From Rhodocollybia butyracea (taxonomy: Eukaryota; Basidiomycota; Agaricomycetes; Agaricales; Omphalotaceae), in assembly GCA_015501585.1 (NCBI GenBank), contig JADNRY010000060.1, positions 186,001 through 250,000 on the forward strand: DNA of 64,000 bases, given 5' to 3'. Positions 1 through 10,900 of the stretch are shown here, piece after piece. Both the position numbers and the translations under genes were made by a program. The stretch's first letter is position 1. Each line of letters opens with the position of its first letter. The notes beneath the pieces are model-generated. The model ran no database searches, had not been told where the DNA came from, and was given only the letters and a program-made list of their open reading frames with translations.

Positions 1-494
<494 letters not shown>

Positions 495-1417
495 GACTTG
501 CGGCGTTGGGTGTTTTACACGATGAGCTCAAATATTTGGTCACATTGATGACAGAAACTGTATAGCTGATTTCCACGCCTCAGGATCAGGTGATAGCCTG
601 GCGCTTACCGACCTGTATCAATTGCTCAGTAAGTCAAAGCTAGCTACACATTTACACTTCGTTGCTTTTCTGTACGCAACACTACTACCAAAAGCAAATT
701 GACCAATATCATCTTCACTTTTTTTAAAAAAGAAGTTGAAACTTCGACAGTAAAGAGGGGGACTGTCCAGTTACTGGATTCCGGCGACTTGAAATCTGTA
801 TCAAGTTACAATTTCTGTTCCGGTCGCCCTCTTGCGAGCGCGGGCTTCTTCACCCTCGTCTCTCTTTCTCTTATTACTCATCTGGGTTGCCTCTTCCTTT
901 TTCCTGGAGAACCTCATCTCGTCTTTAGCTGCTTTACGGGACCTTAACCTTTTAGACGTGCGCGCGATGCTCTCTTTTCTGCCTTGATATTATCCTCTTC
1001 TCTACTGTGCAAATGATCCGGTGCAATGCACATTGCCTCGAGTCTAATGCCTGACATCACTGTCTAACTTGGTCTCCAAGGATGGCTGGCAGCTATTAAT
1101 TCATCCGTTGTCGTCTTCAGCATTTTTGTTAAGGAAAGGGTAGCAAGTGGGTGATTATAGGTGATTATCCATGTCTGGGTCCTAGATATCAACGTGGTGG
1201 TCTTTACATATTTCGGAGGCCCGTAGCCTGATCGTCGCTGTCATCGTCTTCGAGCTCGCTGTCTGGGCTGGAATAACTCGCTCTAACGGCCAAGATACAC
1301 CGACCACAGAAAAATTGCTTCCGGTGTGGGTCCAAGTATTCGCAACGTGACGTGTTTGGTTGTTGTGTGTTCTTTCTCTTGTTATTAACATTTTATTCTT
1401 ATTACCACTCCCTTGCT
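495..1417. other. intergenic region between the divergent RPL4 and P-loop genes
   Basis: Holds the divergent promoters of the ribosomal protein gene (minus) and the P-loop NTPase gene (plus). Apart from a possible broken minus-strand ORF at 801-1123, listed separately, I see no supported gene. Small ORFs on the plus strand have no recognisable features. Confidence 0.4.
801..1123 (-). pseudogene. possible remnant of a small basic protein gene
   Basis: On the minus strand a reading frame opens at 1123 (MLKTTTDELIAASHPW...), meets an in-frame TAG after 19 codons, continues with MSGIRLEAMCIAPDH and shifts frame near 950 into a basic, charged stretch (RSRKAAKDEMRFSRKKEEA, then NKRKRDEGEEARARKRA) ending at 801. 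The joined pieces read like one Lys/Arg/Glu-rich protein with a nonsense codon and a frameshift. I do not recognise the family, and composition bias alone could produce it. No start context or splice sites rescue the frame. Treat as a weak call. Confidence 0.2.
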
Positions 1418-4400
1418 ATGTCTTTCACTGAAGATGATACGAGCAAGTATCTTTCAGAATACTTGACGGCTATTTGGGCCGACCTAGAACCTGATCCAGC
1501 GCTGGTTTCGGTACAGTGCTGCGCGGTTTTACTGGAACGGAATTCTGATCTACGAGGGTTAGTGGAAAAGGCTTGCATAGAGAAAGATTCGAATATCCTG
1601 AAGGATACTGGTGTGCTGAATGTTTACTTAGCGTGCAGTAGACTCTTAAAATGCTCCATCTTTTCAGATTTACCCCGTCATCCGCGTCAAATGATTTACA
1701 ACCTAGAACAATTTCGGGTTGTTTTTAAGTTTCTGGAAACTATGCGCGTACCCATGGAGAAGATTGTCGATGGCACTGCGTTCGAGAATTTACCTCGGTG
1801 GAATTTAAAAGCCCCTTTGGCTGTGGATAATCCGGATGTGGCAGAGCATATCAAGAAACTCAATATCCATTCCAAGTATCCGGAAAGCGAGCCCTTACTC
1901 TTAATTCATGAGAACGGAAGCTTTCAGTCGGACCCGGAACTCAATGAGCGACTGGAACAGATCTTTTCTCCAACACGAAACGCGTTTGTTCTTTCTTTGT
2001 GTTATCGAGTGATTTTGTTGAAATCCTACATCCTAGACTTCTAGTAAACTCGTCGGGTACCGGCAAAACGAGGCTTTTGTATGAAGGCCTTTGTAAACAT
2101 TGGGGTCTGTTTTTCACGGCGGTGGTCGACTCTTATGGGCTGGGTTCTACTGATGTCTACGGAACTTTCGAGGACCTCCGGCTTAGCCGACTGCCTACGC
2201 CTGTTCTAGTTGGCGATGCTGCTGTTTATAACTCAGAGGCATCATTACAAAATCAAGGAGTTGCACGCCGGGCATTCAGTGAGACGTTGTTGGCACGGCT
2301 CCTTGTCTTCAAGTTATTCGTTAACTCAATGGCCAAAGGAGAAATCGAGGAAATACATAAGACTCGGTGGTTTCTCGCTCAGATTCAACCTCTTCTTTTT
2401 GGCGGAAAGTATGGAAGTTTGATGGCCGCACTTTCTTGGTCTCCTGCTAGCGATTCTCTCCTTGCTGATTGCATTTCACAGTGCTTGGAAGACATTGCAG
2501 TTGTCTTCTCTCGTAAATCGATGAATCCCCATATCTTTGTTGTTCTTGATGAGGCAAATGCCATGGCTGGATCGCTTGTGCATGCTTTCCGAGATACTCA
2601 TGGCCCTCATCCAGTGCTCAACAAAATCTTAGAAACTTGGAATTCTCATTTGCGCAATAAACCCTTCACAATTGTAGTCGCTGGAACAGACATTCCCAGA
2701 ATGTACTTTAGAGAGGATGGGTGGAGTCAATGGCACTGGATATCTTGTACTGGCGCTTTTACCAATATTAATGATCAGCAACGATATATCCTCAAATTTT
2801 TACCGGGTACCCTAGTCGATTCTCCTTCCGGTCAGCATCTTTTACATCGTAAGTGGGTCTGGCTTCGCGGGAGGTAGTGTATCACCCCTTCGCAAAGATC
2901 TTTAATTGATCATACTTTCACAGACATCGTTTCACTGCAGCATTCATCTCCACACTCGTGGAGAACGGATTTCAGAGTCCTCATTATCTAATGAACACTT
3001 ATCTGAGGCAGTTCACCGGTTTTTGGCCTACAGATGCTGATGAATTCCTGCGCACTGAGGTGCCACGACGTTGTCCAGAATTTGATGGTCTTCCATTAAG
3101 CCAACTAGATCACTGTGAGTCTGATTTGTTTACGAGAGTCAACCACCCGTCAAGTACATAACTTACGCACCAACATGCAACATATCCTCATGAAGCACTT
3201 AATCAGGGATTATCGCTTCACTTCTTCAGTATCTCTAGACATACTTTGCGTGTCAATGGGTTTTGGACATTTCATTGACAACAAAATGGCAACCATCTCT
3301 GCGGAAGAACCGCTAGTGCTGGTTGCGACTGCACAGTGGCTCTCGGAGAAATCTCTGTTAGTTCCTGACTTGGACAACTTCCTTTCATCTTTCCACTTTT
3401 CGGATGAACCTCTAGTATACAAATCGGATTATCTCGCCCTCGCAACTGCACTCTGCTTCAAAGCCCCTCATTTAATCTGTGACATTTTCTCCTTCTCCAC
3501 TTCTTCACTACCTGTGTGGGCATCCCAGCACGCACGGCTTGTTGCACTGCGTGGAAGGGGAGAAAGTGCCCGAGAAACGGTCGTTGAATACTCGCCCAGG
3601 ATAGCTTCTCAGTTAGTTTTCACTGCTTCACATGCCGCCGAGGTGCTTGACTGGATGGAGGATGCTCGTGGATTCCTTTCTGCAAACACATCGGGCAGGA
3701 CGCGACGACACTATACTTCATATTGAGGCTGGAGGACTATACTCGATGTTGGGTTGCCCTACGAGCAGTCCCTGATGATGATGATGATACAGCTCATATT
3801 GCCACAATACAGGGTATAGGGAATGGAATGACTTCCACCGATCTTCTTGCAGAGGTAGGTTGTTCCAGGTTAGACCACAAGCATTCTAACAGTAACGCAC
3901 CAGGATGACACATCGAATGAAGGAGTTCTTGAGGAGGCTCTCCGAACACTGCCAGATCGGCACCCTGAGATAGGATTGCTCCGCGTTCTAGTCTCGCTTC
4001 ACGACAAAATCAACCTTGAAGAACTAGAGTTCGATACTTCCGATACCTATCCTGTTGTCTCTTTCAATATCCCCATGATTCGTGACGCTATGAAAAACGT
4101 TTCGCAAAAGGATGTTCTTTCCGGGTTGGTCGTCTCCATTATCAGCGATATCGGACAACATCGTCCGCCGGAAACCGAGTCGGAACCTTCTGTTTCATAC
4201 AGGCCGCCTACTGAAGAACTTTCCGCTGAAGCCTCAACCCTTACAGTGCCATCTCGTCGTACTAAAACTTCGACATCTTCGAAACGACGATTCAAGCCGA
4301 GTCCTAGGGAGACTTCGCCTTTGATTGCAACTGCCACCAGATCTACCAAACGGAAAGCTGTTCCTGATGTCGACTCTGAACCGCCCAGTACGGGTAGTAG

Positions 4401-4896
4401 GGGACGTCTTTCTGGCCCTTCAGCCGAGTCATCGGGAACAGCTATATCATCTCGCGCAAGACGTCGGGGTAGTGCTACTCGACAATCAACCATATCACAA
4501 TCCATGAATGAAGCAGCGGAGGAATCGGATATTGGTCGTACCCTACGAGGTGCGACGACAAGGACGACCCGTCCGTCTTCTAGTGTAGCCGGCGCTAAAA
4601 GGTCAAGACTTGGTGATGATGATAACTCACCATCGGCAGTAACCCGACTAAGTATCAAAAAGTCAAAGGGTGATATTCATAGTGTTGATGAGGGTGCTCC
4701 CTCTCATAAAAGCACCATAAAATCAACTCAAGATCGCAGTGGCCCTAATGCAACTAGGTCTTCTCCTAGAAAAATCCTCAAAAGCTCTTCAGCGGCGGAT
4801 ATTGCTCCGAAAAGCACTGGAGGAAGGTCGACAGAAGTAAACCCTCGACAAGGAGACGTGCTGCCACCGTGCCAGAACGTTTACTATATAATCTGA
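1418..4896 (+). CDS. P-loop NTPase domain protein with Ser/Lys-rich tail (frame break near 3.7 kb)
   Basis: Exons 1418-1983, 2037-2873, 2924-3114 and 3155 onward join in phase. Exon 2 opens with a Walker A motif (SSGTGKTRLL, about 2050-2080) followed by EGLCKHWG, and about 160 residues later a Walker B-like VVLDEAN (2535-2560). This layout resembles the large, lineage-expanded basidiomycete P-loop protein group that includes Crinkler-type NTPases; that link is from memory of the family, not from a search. The last 250 residues (4.0-4.9 kb) are low-complexity Ser/Thr/Arg/Lys with KRKAVP-like basic clusters, suggesting nuclear location. Between about 3660 and 3900 the coding signal moves through all three frames (DWMEDA in one, DDTILHIEAGGLYSML in another), which no GT-AG intron I can find explains. 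The gene may be frameshifted, or an error may be present. The last intron joins LLAE to DDTSNEG near 3855-3903. Confidence 0.7.
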
Positions 4897-5333
4897 GGTC
4901 AACAACAAGTAGTTAAACTGTTATTGCCAAACCTTTAGGTTGGGCTCTGTAGACGAATGTCTTCATATATACATTAATTGTTGGCTGTGTCCCAATTCTT
5001 ACTTTGACTTCATCTACTTAGTTACAGACGCTTATATCGGTTTCCCTTCACCTCCATATTACTCCTCTACTGAATCCCAGAAATATGCTATCTTGCTGAG
5101 ATCACATTCAATCCTTCAAAACTTGTTCATAAACGCAAAGCCATGTTTCTGGAGCATACTAACCCCAGCTTAATGAAGTCAGGGGAAAACAGAACACACG
5201 CCTCAAGTGCCTAGTAAACTTATGCCTGTTAGATTTTTGTATACTTCTCGATTCCCTCCACTCTGCAGCTACTACTTACTACAACTTACGATACAGCCGT
5301 TTAGACGCCCATCATCTTCATCGATGTCAGTCG
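4897..5333. other. intergenic, no feature seen
   Basis: Separates the P-loop gene from the F-box gene, both on the plus strand. Only short uninformative ORFs are present. Confidence 0.4.
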
Positions 5334-6967
5334 ATGTCAGTGTCACTTTTCCAACCACACGCCAGCCTGGATATCAACTTGGAAACGATTCTAGTGCAAC
5401 TTCGTCAGCTGCCAGATGGGCTTTCAGATAGGCAATACTCATACATACTGCATCTTATCCGGCTGGCCGACAAAGATATTAACGAATACACTACAGAAAT
5501 ATCCCGTTTGGAATCCCAGCTCTCATCTCTGAAAGCTCAGTGCGAGCGGGTAGAACGTCAGAAATTGGCCCTTCACTCCCTTCTCTCACCCCTCCGAAGT
5601 CTTCCCAATGAAATCTTGACCATCATATTCCGCTGCGCCTGTCTAGGAAATAACTCGGTTAGCTGCTCGAATCCTGGATTTGTCTACACTATCAGTGCTG
5701 TATGCAGTCGATGGTGCCATCTAGCCATCGACTCCTCAGAGCTGTGGGCGAATTTCCGATATACGTTCTACTCTGAAGAAATGTTTCGCGTCAGAATGGA
5801 GCCTGTTCTAGGCCTTTACCTTGAGCGCTCAAAGCAGCAGCTGCTAACACTCGACATTGACGCGCACGAGTATTGGGAGTCGCAGGACAGGTCCAATCCT
5901 ACTATGCAAAAGCTTGCAGAATACTCAGCCCTGGCAACATGTAACCTTTCGTTGCATCTCTTTTTCAGAAGAGCTGTATCCTATCCTGCACAACATAAAC
6001 TTGCCTGCGTTGGAATATTTCATGATCGTACAAGTGATTCCAGTGGAAATTGAGTTGAATTTGTTGATCGTACAAGTGATTCCAGTGAAAATTGAGTTGA
6101 ATTTGTTGTCACTTGCCCCAAAGCTATGTGTCCTTGGTGCGGATGATAAACTCAGCTCGACCAATACCCCACTCTTAAAACAGATCAAGACTTTGACGTT
6201 TGGAACGTACTTTTGGGGTGGTGTGTTAGACTTTTGTCCGCAACTACAAGGTCTTGTTCTAGACCATTGTTTCATCCATGGCCCATGGGGCAAAAGAGTC
6301 ACCCTATGTAATGCTGAACCTTACTTCGCTGACAATCACAGAGACGGACAACACTAGATCTACATTTTCTGATGCATTTTCACTTCTTACCGCTCCGGCA
6401 CTCGATTCCCTGGAACTACGATTGAACACGAGGAAGTATGTGTCTAATCCAGTTGCATCTATTGAGGCATTCTTGGCTCGTTCAAGATGTACTTTGGGAA
6501 TTTTAGTCCTTGATGGGGTGTCGATTGTTGATGAAGAGGTGATAGCGCTTCTGAAACAGCTTCCCTCGCTTATCCAACTCACCATCATGGACTCGCTCAA
6601 CAGCCAAGCCACACTTCCGGTTACAAAAAAGCTTGTTGAAAGCCTCCATGGCCATCGACATAGCGCTCTCCACCCCACATTTATACCCATCATTCCAAAG
6701 CTTCAGTCCATAACTTTGGGAGTGCATTCTCCTGGATTCGATGCAGAATTGTTTGTCAACATGATTGCCTCTCGTTGGTTCCCAGATTCTGATGAATACT
6801 CTGCGTTGAACGCCGGGGTCTCGTGCATGCGGTCCGTCGAGTTGTTCCTCTCGAAATCATGTAATGACGCAGACTATATTGGGTTAAATCAGTTTGAGAA
6901 GGTCGGAATGTGCACTGTAGTGAAGAAGCGGCTTGCTTATAAAATGCGTAACTATAATACTTGTTGA
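5334..6967 (+). pseudogene. F-box/LRR-like protein gene with two frameshifts
   Basis: F-box proteins of this type are the substrate receptors of SCF ubiquitin ligases and are strongly expanded in mushrooms. The start at 5334 gives an N-terminal coiled coil (ISRLESQLSSLKAQCERVER), then the F-box (LRSLPNEILTIIFRCAC, then SAVCSRWCHLAIDSSELWANF). C-terminal leucine-rich segments follow (LTSLTIT, LGILVLDGV, LPSLIQLTI). The protein-like frame shifts once near 5925-5940 (conserved PWQHVTFRC lies one frame over) and again near 6300-6312 before NLTSLTI. Neither shift is removed by a plausible intron. Each shift needs one base removed or two added. A 42-nt in-frame duplication sits at 6024-6107. Most likely a recently decayed member of the family; sequence error is the alternative. 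Confidence 0.75.
6024..6107 (+). repeat. 42-bp tandem duplication inside the F-box gene
   Basis: Two adjacent 42-nt units (6024-6065 and 6066-6107) differ at one position. The length is a multiple of three, so the encoded 14-residue segment IVQVIPVEIELNLL is repeated in frame. Confidence 0.95.
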
Positions 6968-7712
6968 ACTAGACGACTGTTATAATTGTACATATAAATT
7001 CTCATTCCTTCAATGAAAAGCTGGTAAGTAAACCAAAGTACTTAAATCAGACCAATGAGAGTGACCCCTCAGTTCATAGCAACTACTTTGAAGGAGGCAG
7101 TGTGTTCTTAGTAGTTCTTGGTACGGGTGCTCGACTCTGCTTCATCGTTATATGCCTTCTTACTTCTCCCTTAATGGCCGTATTTCTTTTTATTATCCCA
7201 CCGCTGAATCAGAAATGCTCATGTTAGGATTTACGACCTTAGCGCCCAATATATCTTGCTTTGATACGTGGAAACGATCCCTATAATAGTAATTCCATTA
7301 TAATTTTGCTATTGCCAGTAATAAATCGAACGACCAAGACTATGAGTACAAGGTTCAGGTAATACGCCCAGGCTGAAATCCTGCCATCGATGAAAGGGTA
7401 TCTCGAATGGATCCTGTTCAAGATGCATACGTAGAGCGCAACGAAAACTGAAACTCAAATCCAAAAGGAGAATGTAAAATTAACAATTCCAGAACGTAAT
7501 TTCAGTGAGGTATCTTACATGTCTTGGTAACGAACTGTTTTTCTAGTTGGTGACGCGTCCCTTCTCGTCCGAGACTCAAAACTGCCTTTTCTCGAAGTGA
7601 ACCTTCCTAATGTTCGAGCCCACCGCAATACCGATTCCCTCTCCTCTGAACCAGTTCGGCAGCGATTGAAAGAGCGTGATCGAATGACTATGCGGACGAA
7701 GAAGGACTGGGT
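6968..7712. other. intergenic, no gene seen
   Basis: Lies between the 3' end of the F-box gene (plus) and the 3' side of the orphan gene (minus). AT-rich, no conserved ORF. Confidence 0.4.
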
Positions 7713-7874
7713 GCGAATGAAAGCTTGATTGAAGGACGCGTGCAGGAGAGTAAATGAGTGAATTTCTATTTGGGCCTATGATATGAAGTGGTAGCAAATG
7801 AAAGCTTGATTGAAGGACGCGTGCAGGGAAGTAAACGAGTGAATTCCTAGTTGGGCATATGATGCAAAGTGGTA
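7713..7874. repeat. 81-bp tandem repeat, two copies
   Basis: Copies 7713-7793 and 7794-7874 are adjacent, differ at roughly a dozen positions and have a period of 81 bp (27 codons). They overlap the 3' end of the orphan gene on the minus strand: its stop codon at 7847 falls in the second copy. Confidence 0.85.
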
Positions 7875-8569
7875 GCGTGTGATGCGGCGTAATCTCTAGC
7901 TCCATGTTTCGCGTATAAGTTACGCGACATCCTAGAACTCGTGCCAAAATGTGGAGGAGGAGTAGAGAACGAGGTCGAAGAGTGGAAGGTACTGTTCAGA
8001 GGTAAATTGTCAGCGATTGGGTTGTGCCATGTAGGAAAGAACTCGGAAGGCAGTTTGAATCGTTCAGGAACAGGTAGGAATACGAGCGAGTTTTCCGAAT
8101 GAAAGATAGAGGGATTAGAACTTCCGGCGTTGGCATCGACATCGTCTTCGCGTTTGATTACACGACCGTCAGCTTCGCAGACTATATCAGAGCGTCCGTA
8201 GTTCTCAGCTTCAGGTTGGCACTGTATATAGCGCAACAGTTCATACGTCGCCGTGATTCCAGATCGAGCTTCCAAACAACAATTATCATAATCCAACTGC
8301 CAGCGCACTTGATCCTGATGCGTCTCGACATAGTGCATATATTCGGCTTCCGTTTCTTCGAGAATTTCTCTGAGTTCATCTGTAAGGCGAGGCTCCAATA
8401 CGCGTAGATGCGGACGCATATACGGAGGTATTGAAGGAATGGTGGGTATTTGACGCGTCGCAAGTTTGCCTGGTTTTCTTCGCGGCTTCTGCTCGAGTTC
8501 GGTGAGATTAATTCCAGTGGTCTGGTCAGTGTTCTCCTTGTCTTCAGAAATCATCGTGGTCGTGAACAT
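7847..8569 (-). CDS. hypothetical protein, 240 aa
   Basis: A single uninterrupted frame from ATG at 8569 to a stop at 7847. I do not recognise a family. The N-terminal third is basic and proline-rich (EQKPRRKPGKLATRQ), the middle is acidic and helical (LTDELREILEETEAEYMHYVETH), and the C-terminus is Ser/His-rich without membrane segments. The stop lies in a tandem repeat, so the C-terminus may have been changed by the duplication or by an unrecognised intron. The long open frame and non-random composition favour a real gene, probably lineage-specific. Confidence 0.5.
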   Translation of the reverse strand: MFTTTMISEDKENTDQTTGINLTELEQKPRRKPGKLATRQIPTIPSIPPYMRPHLRVLEPRLTDELREILEETEAEYMHYVETHQDQVRWQLDYDNCCLEARSGITATYELLRYIQCQPEAENYGRSDIVCEADGRVIKREDDVDANAGSSNPSIFHSENSLVFLPVPERFKLPSEFFPTWHNPIADNLPLNSTFHSSTSFSTPPPHFGTSSRMSRNLYAKHGARDYAASHATTLHHMPN

Positions 8570-9134
8570 TGAGATAAGCGCTCAAGTTCCTAAGTCACGT
8601 TCTCTTTTCTGGCCGATCTCACTCTCCTGCTCAACTCCTGCTGAAGAAATTTTATACTCAAGTATTGTTTTTTTTATATGAATACGGGGTTTTGCTATGC
8701 CACGGAAGCTATGCGATCTGATTAATGTCACCATGATCACGACGGAAGGGGAAGTGACCAACGATTCGGAGGGGGAAAAGAATTGTGCACTGCGCCTGCA
8801 TCTGGCGCAACTAACGATCCATGGCGGGACTCCGAGTCCCAGATCCAGTTGAGAGCGAATTTGGTCAACACCACGGCCTTGAGGTAAGTCTTTGCAGTGG
8901 TCGGCTTCACCCAAGAAAGTTGGAGGGAGCGAGAAGTAATTTAAGGGAGCGGCTTGGAGGGAAGGCCGTAGAGGTGATGTCTCGCTTGGACGTAGGACGG
9001 AATGCAGGGACAGTGTGGCCAGATTGAGTCTTTGAAATAGGGGCTGAAGCTTGAAGCGCTAAAGCCTTAAAGCGTTTACTCTATGTGGCACGTGGCAGTG
9101 GCAGTGAACACTTTCGCGTTGTTCACCATTAACC
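8570..9134. other. divergent promoter region of orphan gene and clathrin light chain
   Basis: No supported gene; the short ORFs here show no conserved features. Contains the upstream regions of both flanking genes. Confidence 0.4.
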
Positions 9135-10170
9135 ATGGCTGATTTTCTATCTTGTGCGCAACGTTCTCTTAATTTTTCAACAGCTAACTAACATACTGTC
9201 ACAGCTGGAAGCAACGATGAAATTGACTTTGACCGCGCCGCTTCTGCCTTCCCCGACATTTCTCTCGATGGCTCAGGCGATTTTGCTGCCATACCACATG
9301 CCACATCACCGGTCGCTCCAATACCGAGCTCTTCTGGTTTTTCCTTCGATGACTTTGACACCTCACCAACGCCAGCTGCTCCACCAGTGAAGGTTACGGG
9401 AGATGATGAGATTGAAAAGTTTGAAAGCGAATTTCCGGATATTGAAGTACCTGTGAGTCTGTACGCTTTATACAGTACCTTCAGAGATACAAACTTTGCT
9501 GCTGTTTCATTCGCTTCCATGCTATTCGTTTACTAACAGACATCTCATAGTCTTCTGTCCCAGTAATGCAACATCAGACCTCGCAGTCATCCTTTGGTGG
9601 TGCATTTGCTCCTCTTCCTCATCAATCCGCGGTACTTTCTACACCAACTTTAGTCCATGAGATTCCAGAGGAAGAACCAGAGGTGATCAAGTACGTCACT
9701 CCCATCCTACACGAACTCTGTTCATACGATTAACCACTTCTGCACCTCTAGGGAATGGCGCCGCAAACAGGCAGAAGAAATCGCTGCTCGTGACGAAGCT
9801 TCTAAAAAACGCCAGAACGAAACCATCGCAAAGGCGGAGAAGGCTATTGATGATTTCTACGAAGAGTATGCCGCAAAGAAGGAGAGGAACATCCGAGAGA
9901 ACAAGTCCGTTTACTTTGCCTCGCGTATTACATGTGCTGACTACGACGTCAATCAGGGACAGCGAAGCCGATTATGTCCAATCTCTCACCGAATCCCTAT
10001 CTGTCGGTACAACCTGGGAGCGCATCTGCAAGCTCGTCGAACTCGAAAATTCCCAATCCAAGACTATTGCTCGTACTGGTGCTGGAACCACCGACATAAC
10101 TAGGTTCAAGGAGGTGTTGCTGAGGTTGAAGAGGGAGGGAGACATGGCCCCTGGCGCTGCTGGATACTAA
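9135..10170 (+). CDS. CLC1: clathrin light chain
   Basis: Binds the hub of clathrin heavy chain and regulates coat assembly in endocytosis and trans-Golgi sorting. Exons 9135-9153, 9205-9452, 9551-9690, 9752-9904 and 9957-10170 join in phase to 257 aa. The first coding exon is only 19 nt and gives MADFLSS; the next gives the acidic NDEIDFDRAASAFPDISLDG. The central helix that binds heavy chain is seen in EEPEVIKEWRRKQAEEIAAR and the KAIDDFYEEYAAKKERNIRENK stretch. The C-terminal region has TTWERICKLVELENSQSKT followed by DITRFKEVLLRLKREG, as in fungal light chains. Convergent with topoisomerase II, 730 bp apart. Confidence 0.95.
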
Positions 10171-10900
10171 ATCGAGTTTCCCCTGCTTTATAATGGGCGA
10201 TAGACACACATTACAGTCGTTCCATTTTCCATTTAATATGTTTACTGGATTGATTTCGCTAATTTTTGTGCATGATGAGGACTCCAAATTCGATGTCTGT
10301 ACGAAGGTCAGTCACTAGGTTTTCAATGTCAATGGCGTAAACACCAAAGTCGCACTGGGCACGAGTTGGAGAAGTACTCCTCCCGTTTATTCAAGCATAT
10401 CCAGTACCTTAAGGTACTTTCTCCGGTCACGGCCGTTAAAGTATCTGGAGTAGAAACTTAGATAGTATTGTCCATTTTCGTATTTATTTAAGTAGACCAG
10501 ACTCAAACCCAGTCGTGGCGGTAAACGTGCTTCCAAATATCAATCGCCCTAGCAACGAAACGAACTATACCAGCTGATAGAGGTGCAATGTTGGAAAGCA
10601 TAGCTGTTCCCTGAACCTTTATCATTATCAACCTACGAAACTACGAAACAACTTCGGTTTCAATCCGGTACTGGTATCAAGATAACTGTTTGAAAACCAT
10701 ACAAGCAACCTGAAGTGCTGGCAGCCGATGATCCTATGTTGGAATGGATCATAAACTGAAACGCGACGGAAAATAAAAATATGATATTAAGAGTCGAGCT
10801 TCTAGCAGCATGCTGAGTGAGTATACTTAAAAATAAGGGAAAAAAGCTATCAAAGTACATTTGGCGCGGACAACGGAGGAACGATGGGAAGGAAAGAAGT
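10171..10900. other. convergent 3' intergenic region
   Basis: Lies between the stops of clathrin light chain (plus) and topoisomerase II (minus). No ORF with recognisable features; presumably 3' UTRs and terminators of both genes. Confidence 0.4.

Noticed and set aside
1352..1417. Hydrophobic upstream extension of the P-loop protein (starting at 1352)
   Set aside because: Begins at a non-ATG-like context and looks like a chance signal peptide; the ATG at 1418 gives a soluble start as expected for an NTPase.
4047..4658. 203-codon minus-strand ORF within the P-loop gene
   Set aside because: Antisense shadow of the Ser/Arg-rich tail; no conserved features, and the plus strand is spliced in phase through it.
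7576..7947. 123-codon minus-strand ORF across the 81-bp repeats
   Set aside because: It reads through the repeat in a different frame from the orphan gene and shows only repeat-derived periodicity.
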